From Fimbriimonadales bacterium (GTDB lineage: Bacteria > Armatimonadota > Fimbriimonadia > Fimbriimonadales > GBS-DC): a DNA stretch of 9,909 nucleotides. Under the pieces are notes generated by a model that did no database searches, had not been told where the DNA came from, and worked only from the letters and a program-made list of their open reading frames with translations. Below, in pieces: positions 5,332 to 9,909 of this stretch; position 1 is the first letter of the stretch; every line of letters begins with the position of its first letter. The DNA is taken from positions 1-9,909 of the forward strand of contig JAOAES010000227.1 in assembly GCA_026416655.1 (NCBI GenBank), given 5' to 3'. The translations under genes and the position numbers were made by a program.

Positions 5332-6717
5332 TTAGAAGATACGGTGCAGCTTCATATCCACTTCCACGACGAAGCGGTTGATGATGTTGCGTGCGCCGGT
5401 CTGTGCGCCACCGCCGCCGAAGCCGCCCCCGGGCTGTCCTCCCGGCGCGCCCAGACCGCCTGCACCCGGCGCACCCATCGCCCCGCCACGCGGACCACCG
5501 CGCGGGCCGCCACGTGGCGCGCCTGCCATACCGCCTTCGTCTTCCGCGCCGCCGAAACCGCCCGGACCGCGACCGCCAAAGCCCGGCGGCGCGCCGAAGC
5601 CACCCGGTCCGCCAAACCCACCGCCAAACTGATCCCGACGAATGGTGCCCTCAAGTTCTAACGAGGTCTTCACGCGAATGACCTGCCCGATATCGTAGGC
5701 GAAATAGACTTCGCGCCGCACCTTGCTCTTCGGCTTCTCCAGCTGCATCCCACCCAGATCCAGTTTGCCAGGCAGGTTGCCCGTGAACTCGTAGATAATC
5801 TTGGCGCACTTATAGCCCTGTTCCCACTCGAACCGCTCCAGCCGCGCCGCGACGGGCACGCGCTCGCCTATCTGGTTGATGTCGCCCGATGCCAGCGGGT
5901 CGCCCAGCAGTATCGTCGCGCTCCAGCGGTCGCCCGGCTTGTAACGACGCGGCGGAAGCAGCGGCAGGTCTTCTACCCAGTAGTAGTAGACATCCGCTTG
6001 CTGCGAGTCGGCAACGCGCGATACCTGGTAGCGCACACGCCCTGTGGTCTCCACCTCCTGATACACAGGCGCCATGCGGTCGGAGGTGATGGCGTTCACC
6101 TGCCCCCCTTGAATCTCGATGGCGGGCGGCACGGGCGTCCACGAAATCAGTCCCAGATTGTTGCGGAAGTCCAACACACTCAGGTCGCCCTTAAAGGAAA
6201 CATCCATCAGGATGGTCTCTTCAGGAGTCAAGCCTGAATACTGGATCTCGTTGACCTCTTTGGCGACGGCTTTGAGGTCGTAGCGGTACACCTTGCCGGG
6301 AACCCAGCGGTAGCGCAAGGGGATGCCGTCGGCAGGGGCTTTGATTTCGTTCTCCACCTGCACCCGCACGGAGCTGCGTCCCAGAATGCGCGAGCTGCCG
6401 CCTTCAGGGCTGGTGTACAGGGTCAGCTCGACGGTATGCTCCCCGTCGGGGATATTCAGGCGTTTCGTGTCCCACTTATAGATATAGTGTCCGCGTTCGC
6501 GGTCGGTGTCCAGCGCGGCGGGGGCGACGGCTTCGATGAACTTGCCGTTGATGCTTACGCCGATAAAACCGCCCTGCGGCACGCTGCGGATGGGGAAACG
6601 GAACTGCACCACTTCGCGCACGCGCGCGCCGTCCTGCGGGCGTACAATCGTAAAGGGCGCCTGCGCCAGCGCCGCCGCGCCAAAAAGCATGAGTAAACCT
6701 ATCGCTGCACGCTTCAT
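5332..6717 (-). CDS. Secreted beta-rich protein with Gly-rich insert, function unknown
   Basis: A 461-residue protein with a Sec signal peptide (MKRAAIG, hydrophobic core, likely cut after ALA at 18); no twin arginine. Residues 20-122 resemble an Ig-like/fibronectin-like domain: an FTIVRPQDGARV opening, GGFIGVSINGKFIEAV, and a closing GEHTVELTLYT and SSVRVQVEN. Residues about 130-360 form a long beta-rich region with many aromatic and charged residues (YRWVPGKVYRYDLKA, ADVYYYWVEDLPLLPPRRYKPGD). Residues 364-443 are an extreme Gly/Pro/Ala/Arg tract with GGFGG and PRGG repeats, followed by a single final strand NRFVVEVDMKLHRIF. This tract looks like a flexible loop inserted before the last strand. 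I do not recognise the family. ATG 6717 has GGAGG (6728-6732) ten bases upstream. It heads the block that runs through tatC to the histidine kinase, three bases before tatC. Confidence 0.8.
   Translation of the reverse strand: MKRAAIGLLMLFGAAALAQAPFTIVRPQDGARVREVVQFRFPIRSVPQGGFIGVSINGKFIEAVAPAALDTDRERGHYIYKWDTKRLNIPDGEHTVELTLYTSPEGGSSRILGRSSVRVQVENEIKAPADGIPLRYRWVPGKVYRYDLKAVAKEVNEIQYSGLTPEETILMDVSFKGDLSVLDFRNNLGLISWTPVPPAIEIQGGQVNAITSDRMAPVYQEVETTGRVRYQVSRVADSQQADVYYYWVEDLPLLPPRRYKPGDRWSATILLGDPLASGDINQIGERVPVAARLERFEWEQGYKCAKIIYEFTGNLPGKLDLGGMQLEKPKSKVRREVYFAYDIGQVIRVKTSLELEGTIRRDQFGGGFGGPGGFGAPPGFGGRGPGGFGGAEDEGGMAGAPRGGPRGGPRGGAMGAPGAGGLGAPGGQPGGGFGGGGAQTGARNIINRFVVEVDMKLHRIF
5389..5628 (-). 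repeat. Gly-rich low-complexity coding segment
   Basis: This segment encodes residues 364-443 of the secreted protein. It is dominated by GGFGG, GAP and PRGG units, with three successive PRGG copies at residues 401-412, interrupted by a short acidic patch AEDEGG. The reverse strand gives a long Pro-rich open frame, which is a shadow. Such tracts change length easily through slippage and recombination. Confidence 0.85.
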
Positions 6718-6740
6718 ATCGATTGAGCCTCCACGCCCTG

Positions 6741-6746
6741 ATTGTA
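6741..6746 (-). promoter_or_regulatory. Possible -10 element upstream of the secreted-protein/tatC block
   Basis: On the minus strand, TACAAT stands 23 bases before the ATG at 6717, with GGAGG between them. No convincing -35 hexamer lies at 16-18 bases further upstream. The gap to the preceding B12-binding gene is 56 bases, the widest within the 7196-1392 run, so an internal promoter here is plausible but weakly supported. Confidence 0.3.
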
Positions 6747-6773
6747 CCCCATCGGGGCGGAATTTCCTGCTGT

Positions 6774-7196
6774 TTAGGGGTGGGGTGTCGTTGGCGCGTC
6801 GCGCTCCGCCAGCATGCGCCGAATGTCCGCCACGAAGTCCTCAATCAGCGTGCCAGGGGGGTAGACCCCCTTCACGCCCATTTGTTTAAGCTTTTCGGCG
6901 TCGTCGTCGGGGATGGTGCCGCCGGCAATCACGAGAATATCGTCCGCGCCGCGCTCTTTGAGGGCGTCCATCACTTTGGGCACAAGAGTCATATGCGCCC
7001 CTGAGAGGATGCTTATCGCCACGATGTCGGCGTCTTCCTGAATGGCGATTTGCGCGACATCATCGGGCGTGCGGCGCAGCCCCGTGTAGATGACCTCGAA
7101 ACCGGCGTCGCGCAGGGCGCGGGCAACCACCTTCGCGCCCCGATCGTGTCCATCTAAGCCCACTTTAGCAACCACGATGCGCGGGATTTTGTCCAT
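6774..7196 (-). CDS. Methylmalonyl-CoA mutase-type cobalamin-binding protein (small/C-terminal subunit)
   Basis: A 140-residue stand-alone B12-binding domain. It has the signature DGHDRG (Asp15, His17, Gly20), where His supplies the lower cobalt ligand, followed by AKVVARALRDAGFEVIYTGLRRTP, ILSGAHMTL and the AGGTIPDDD loop. These are the hallmarks of the C-terminal domain/subunit of methylmalonyl-CoA mutase and close relatives, which interconvert methylmalonyl-CoA or similar acyl-CoAs and succinyl-CoA by radical rearrangement. The catalytic TIM-barrel subunit is not in the window, so it must be encoded elsewhere. The exact substrate (methylmalonyl-, isobutyryl- or ethylmalonyl-CoA) cannot be told from this subunit. 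I chose ATG 7196, since family members usually begin a few residues before the IVVAK strand; an in-frame TTG at 7205 would add three residues. Neither has a good Shine-Dalgarno. The C-terminus is short and polar. Confidence 0.92.
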   Translation of the reverse strand: MDKIPRIVVAKVGLDGHDRGAKVVARALRDAGFEVIYTGLRRTPDDVAQIAIQEDADIVAISILSGAHMTLVPKVMDALKERGADDILVIAGGTIPDDDAEKLKQMGVKGVYPPGTLIEDFVADIRRMLAERDAPTTPHP

Positions 7197-7207
7197 CAGA
7201 GGCAATT

Positions 7208-7306
7208 CTACCCACTCGACGAACCCAAGCCCTGATGAACCCGCTTCCAGACGGCGGGGAAGTAAAACCGCTGCGTGGGGTCCGGATAAATCTTGAGCGC
7301 GTTCAT
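7208..7306 (-). CDS. Possible small ORF, 32 residues, unknown
   Basis: ATG 7306 is preceded by AGAGG at a suitable distance and opens a 32-residue frame (MNALKIYPDPTQRF, then YFPAVWKRVHQGLG and a Ser/Gly tail) ending 11 bases before the B12-binding gene. The composition is protein-like and rich in aromatics, and the frame fills most of the otherwise empty gap between that gene and rpsT. I recognise no family. It could be a leader peptide, a small protein or chance. The rest of the gap (7307-7361) holds nothing I recognise except two GCGTAGC copies (at about 7329 and 7350); no tRNA-like cloverleaf was seen. Confidence 0.3.
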   Translation of the reverse strand: MNALKIYPDPTQRFYFPAVWKRVHQGLGSSSG

Positions 7307-7361
7307 CAGAGCCTCTTCTGTCCCCCGCGCGTAGCAGGAGAACGAGGGAGCGTAGCCCGCG

Positions 7362-7658
7362 TCAGCCCCCCTGCGCCAAGTCTCCCTGCTTCTGCGCCAG
7401 TCGCTTGTTGAGCGCAATCATCAGGCGCGACTTCTTGCGACTGCCCGTGTTCTTGTGCAACACGCCTCGCTTGACCGCCTTATCGATGAGGCTAATCGCG
7501 CGGCGCAGGCTGGCAATGCTTGCCTCCACCTCGCCCTTCTCTGCCAGTTCCTTCGTGCGTCGAATATAGGTCTTAATAGCCGATTTGGTCGAGCGGTTGC
7601 GCAGTTGCCGCTCGCGCGATTTCAATAATGCCTTCTTCGCCGACTTCGTATTCGCCAT
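7362..7658 (-). CDS. rpsT: 30S ribosomal protein S20
   Basis: A 98-residue, strongly basic helical protein. It has the S20 N-terminus MANTKSAKKALLKSRERQLRNRSTKSAIKT split by charged residues as usual, the middle ASLRRAISLIDKAVKRGVLHKNTGSRKKSRLM, and a C-terminal helix ending LNKRLAQKQGDL. S20 binds 16S rRNA directly during early assembly of the small subunit. Length is normal or slightly long for the family, with a short Ala/Gly tail. ATG 7658 has GGAGGT (7669-7674) ten bases upstream, and a TATACT box lies just beyond. It is divergent from the Ycf45-like gene and leads the co-directional minus-strand run. Confidence 0.97.
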   Translation of the reverse strand: MANTKSAKKALLKSRERQLRNRSTKSAIKTYIRRTKELAEKGEVEASIASLRRAISLIDKAVKRGVLHKNTGSRKKSRLMIALNKRLAQKQGDLAQGG

Positions 7659-7684
7659 CGCTCAGCATACCTCCAGAGGCTCAT

Positions 7685-7690
7685 AGTATA
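7685..7690 (-). promoter_or_regulatory. Possible -10 element of the rpsT promoter
   Basis: On the minus strand TATACT lies about 26 bases before the rpsT start and about ten bases before its GGAGGT. This would leave a leader of roughly 20 bases. I found no convincing -35 hexamer at the usual spacing, so support is one-sided. Confidence 0.45.
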
Positions 7691-7724
7691 CCCGTCCTGA
7701 CACCGTTTTCGGACGCGCTGCAGG

Positions 7725-7730
7725 TATAAT
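7725..7730 (+). promoter_or_regulatory. Consensus -10 (TATAAT) with very short leader, plus strand
   Basis: A perfect TATAAT ends 12 bases before ATG 7743. Transcription would start near 7737, leaving a leader of about five or six bases, too short for a Shine-Dalgarno, and none is present. A CTGACA at 7697-7702 is -35-like, but the 22-base spacer is too long. The site suggests a nearly leaderless mRNA for the ATPase-tmk transcript. Confidence 0.55.
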
Positions 7731-7742
7731 TGAAACTAATCT

Positions 7743-9395
7743 ATGCCGGAGCGAACGAAAACCTTAACGAATCCGCCTGCGCCGACCAGCGCGACGGCGC
7801 AGCAGAGTTTCACTGACGACCTGAACGCGATGCTGGAGGTGCTGCCCCCTGCCATCCGTCAGTGGCTGGAAGAGCAGCCGGATCTGAATCAGTTGCTGGA
7901 GGTGGTGCTGGACCTCGGACGCATGCCTGAAGCGCGATTTATGCAGCGCACCATCCGCCTCGACAGCGTGCAGGTGGAAGAGTACGACCTGCAGTATGTC
8001 GCCGACCGCATCGGGCAGTTTGGCAAGGACAATCGAGCGGGCATCCCGCGCACGTTGCACCGCATCTCGGCGATGCGCAACCGTCAGGGCAAAGTTATCG
8101 GGCTGACCTGTCGCGTCGGGCGCGCCATCTACGGCACTATCGATGTTATCCACGATATCATCGCCTCTGGCAAAAGCGTGCTGATGCTGGGCAAGCCCGG
8201 CGTGGGCAAGACGACCCGTCTGCGCGAGGTGGCGCGCGTGCTGGCGGACGAGTACGACAAGCGTGTGATTGTGGTGGACACCTCGAACGAAATCGCAGGC
8301 GATGGTGACATTCCCCATCCCGGTATCGGCTTCGCGCGGCGCATGCAGGTTCCAGAGCCGAGCCTGCAACACGCCGTGATGATCGAAGCCGTTGAGAACC
8401 ATATGCCCGAAGTGATTATCATCGATGAGATTGGCACAGAGCTGGAGGCTTACGCCGCCCGCACGATTGCCGAGCGCGGCGTGCAGCTCATCGGCACGGC
8501 GCACGGTACGACGCTGGAGAACCTGCTGATGAACCCGACGCTCTCGGACCTCGTCGGAGGCATCCAGACGGTGACCCTTTCGGACGAGGAGGCGCGCCGC
8601 CGCGGCACGCAGAAAACGGTGCTGGAACGCAAAGCCCCGCCCACCTTCGATGTGCTGATCGAGATTCTGGACTATCACCGCCTCGCCATCCACCACGATG
8701 TGGCGCAGACGGTGGATCGCATGTTGCGCGGCAACCCCCCGCGTCCCGAAATCCGCGTGCAGACCGACGGAGGCGGCTTCGAGGTGGTGCAACGGAGCGA
8801 CTTACTGCCACGCGCGACACAAAACGAGCTGCCCCTGCACGACCATGAGGTGGATTATGCCCCTGCGCCGGCGCGTGCGACCGCGGTGGTAAGCGGCGAT
8901 ACGAAGCGTGGAACCCCCTCGCGCGTGTTCCCCTACGGCGTGAGCCGCAGCCGTCTGGAAAAAGCCCTGCGCGATTTGCACCTGCCCGCCTATGTCGCGC
9001 GGGATGTGTCCGACGCGGACGCCGTCGTGGTTCTGCATTCCACCTTCCAGCGACGCCCCCCGAAAGTGCGCGAGGCGCTGCAGCGCAACCTGCCCATCGC
9101 CGTTGTGCGCAGCAACACCTACGCACAACTGGTGAGCGCGCTGCGCGACCTGTTCCACAAGCCCCAAAACGGCGAAACGGCGGAAGAACGCGCCTTACGC
9201 GAAGCAGAAGAAGGCGTGGAGCATGTGCTGGCGACTGCGGAACCCTACGAACTCTCGCCGCAGAACAGCTACCTGCGCCGACTGCAACACCAGCTTATCG
9301 AGAAATATCGCCTGCTGTCCGAAAGCGTCGGCGAGGAGCCGAACCGCCGCGTGCGCATCCTGCCCATCTACACCGATACGCAACGGGAGGACTGA
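7743..9395 (+). CDS. Ycf45/SpoIIIAA-like AAA+ ATPase with C-terminal R3H domain
   Basis: A 550-residue protein. A Thr/Pro/Ala-rich N-terminus and a helical region (about 25-100) precede an AAA+ core (about 120-315): Walker A GKPGVGKTT (150-158), Walker B VIIIDEI (224-230, Asp228/Glu229) and IGTAHGTTLENLL (from 250), as in SpoIIIAA-type secretion-like ATPases. A variable, acidic linker (about 345-390) follows, then a second conserved domain FPYGVSRSRLEKALRDLHLP...DADAVVVLHS (396-470), known from cyanobacterial and plastid Ycf45 proteins. The C-terminus is an R3H nucleic-acid-binding domain (about 490-542) with Arg512-x3-His516 and SESVG near 526-530. R3H binds single-stranded nucleic acid, so nucleic-acid-dependent ATPase activity is likely, but the cellular role is unknown; this is not evidence of sporulation. 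The start at ATG 7743 lacks a Shine-Dalgarno and follows a TATAAT closely. Its stop overlaps the tmk start. Confidence 0.92.
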   Translation: MPERTKTLTNPPAPTSATAQQSFTDDLNAMLEVLPPAIRQWLEEQPDLNQLLEVVLDLGRMPEARFMQRTIRLDSVQVEEYDLQYVADRIGQFGKDNRAGIPRTLHRISAMRNRQGKVIGLTCRVGRAIYGTIDVIHDIIASGKSVLMLGKPGVGKTTRLREVARVLADEYDKRVIVVDTSNEIAGDGDIPHPGIGFARRMQVPEPSLQHAVMIEAVENHMPEVIIIDEIGTELEAYAARTIAERGVQLIGTAHGTTLENLLMNPTLSDLVGGIQTVTLSDEEARRRGTQKTVLERKAPPTFDVLIEILDYHRLAIHHDVAQTVDRMLRGNPPRPEIRVQTDGGGFEVVQRSDLLPRATQNELPLHDHEVDYAPAPARATAVVSGDTKRGTPSRVFPYGVSRSRLEKALRDLHLPAYVARDVSDADAVVVLHSTFQRRPPKVREALQRNLPIAVVRSNTYAQLVSALRDLFHKPQNGETAEERALREAEEGVEHVLATAEPYELSPQNSYLRRLQHQLIEKYRLLSESVGEEPNRRVRILPIYTDTQRED

Positions 9396-9909
9396 TGGCG
9401 CGTGCGCCGTTCATCACTTTTGAAGGCGTAGAGGGCGCAGGGAAAACGACCCTCGCGCTGCGTTTCGCCGACTGGCTGGAAACGCAGGGCATCGCCGTTG
9501 TGCGAACGCGCGAACCCGGCGGCAGCGAGCTGGGCAAACTGCTCCGCCCAATGATTTTGCACCAGCCGCTGGACGCCTACGCCGAACTCTTCCTGTTGCT
9601 CGCCGACCGTCGTCAGCATACACTGGAGGTCATCCTCCCCGCGCTGCAGGGGGGAACCTGGGTGGTGTGCGACCGCTATGCCGATTCCACCCTGATGTAT
9701 CAGGGCTATGGACGCGGGCTGGAGATTGCACTCCTGCGCCAGCTCAACGCACTCGCCACGAACGGACTACAGCCAGACCTGACCGTGCTGATTGACCTGC
9801 CTGTGGAAACGGCTCTTGCACGCGCAAACGACCCCAATCGCTTCGAAGCGGAGGCAATCGAGTTCCACCAGCGCATTCGCGAGGGCTATCTGCAAGAAGC
9901 CGCACACGC
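9395..9909 (+). CDS. tmk: Thymidylate kinase (dTMP kinase), 3' end beyond window
   Basis: About 171 codons are present with no stop before the window ends. It phosphorylates dTMP to dTDP, an essential step in dTTP supply. Visible motifs: P-loop FEGVEGAGKTT (residues 9-19), REPGGSELGKLLRPMIL (the substrate-binding REPGG segment), LLLADRRQH, CDRYADSTLMYQGYGRGL (the DR(Y/F) motif) and PDLTVLIDLP. The P-loop lacks a basic residue, as in type II (E. coli-like) enzymes. The LID region reads ARANDPNRFEAE and appears about three residues shorter and less Arg-rich than the E. coli LID (ARARGELDR). ATG 9395 overlaps the preceding TGA by one base, and GGGAGG (9385-9390) lies four bases upstream, so it is translationally coupled to the ATPase gene. 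Confidence 0.95.
   Translation, partial: MARAPFITFEGVEGAGKTTLALRFADWLETQGIAVVRTREPGGSELGKLLRPMILHQPLDAYAELFLLLADRRQHTLEVILPALQGGTWVVCDRYADSTLMYQGYGRGLEIALLRQLNALATNGLQPDLTVLIDLPVETALARANDPNRFEAEAIEFHQRIREGYLQEAAH

Noticed and set aside
5352..5681. Pro-rich and Arg-rich open frames opposite or offset from the Gly-rich tract
   Set aside because: They are shadows of the GC-rich Gly codons; the frame with the signal peptide and resumed beta strand is the real gene.
7197..7205. TTG start at 7205 for the B12-binding gene
   Set aside because: ATG 7196 gives the usual family N-terminus and no Shine-Dalgarno favours the TTG; it cannot be fully excluded.
7206..7361. tRNA or other structured RNA between rpsT and the B12-binding gene
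   Set aside because: No T-loop or acceptor-stem pattern could be found on either strand.
7208..7417. Full 69-residue minus-strand frame overlapping rpsT
   Set aside because: Its first half overlaps the rpsT coding region out of frame and is Arg/Trp-rich junk; only the internal 32-codon part has a ribosome binding site.
7764..8792. 342-residue minus-strand frame opposite the ATPase gene
   Set aside because: The plus strand encodes a well-conserved AAA+/R3H protein across the whole interval; the antisense frame is His/Val/Gln-rich without motifs.

Overview
This looks like a roughly 10 kb chromosomal segment from a fairly GC-rich, non-model bacterium, probably one end of a metagenome-derived contig. 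The first 19 bases are exactly the Tn5 mosaic-end (Nextera) adapter, so real genomic sequence starts at about base 20. The gene content includes a PEP-CTERM surface protein, a Ycf45/SpoIIIAA-like ATPase of the cyanobacterial/plastid type, a methylmalonyl-CoA mutase-type B12-binding subunit and a secreted Gly-rich protein. This mix would suit Armatimonadota, or less likely Chloroflexota or a relative. That placement is inference from gene content only.

Layout. (1) 27-1094, plus strand: an exported PEP-CTERM protein, somewhat lower in GC than the rest, with a 12-base C tract in its middle. (2) 1095-1391: a gene-free gap between convergent genes, holding three copies of a palindromic GC-rich REP-like repeat. 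Two of them are inverted relative to each other, like a REPIN. (3) 7658 down to 1392, minus strand: a long co-directional run of rpsT, a possible 32-residue ORF, a B12-binding protein, a secreted Gly-rich protein, tatC, a barrel-sandwich/KOW protein, an OmpR-type response regulator and a PhoR-type histidine kinase. The last five are packed with gaps or overlaps of at most about 12 bases and look like one transcription unit. (4) 7659-7742: a divergent promoter region. (5) 7743 to the window end, plus strand: the Ycf45-like AAA+/R3H ATPase, overlapping by one base the start of tmk, which runs off the window.

How the genes may work together. Housekeeping genes (rpsT, tmk, tatC) are interleaved with envelope and signalling genes. 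The tightly packed five-gene block combines a Sec-exported Gly-rich protein, the Tat translocon core subunit, an uncharacterised KOW protein and a complete two-component system. It is the most interesting unit here, because the KOW protein and the secreted protein have no function I can assign. I see no CRISPR array, rRNA, tRNA, phage or insertion-sequence gene.
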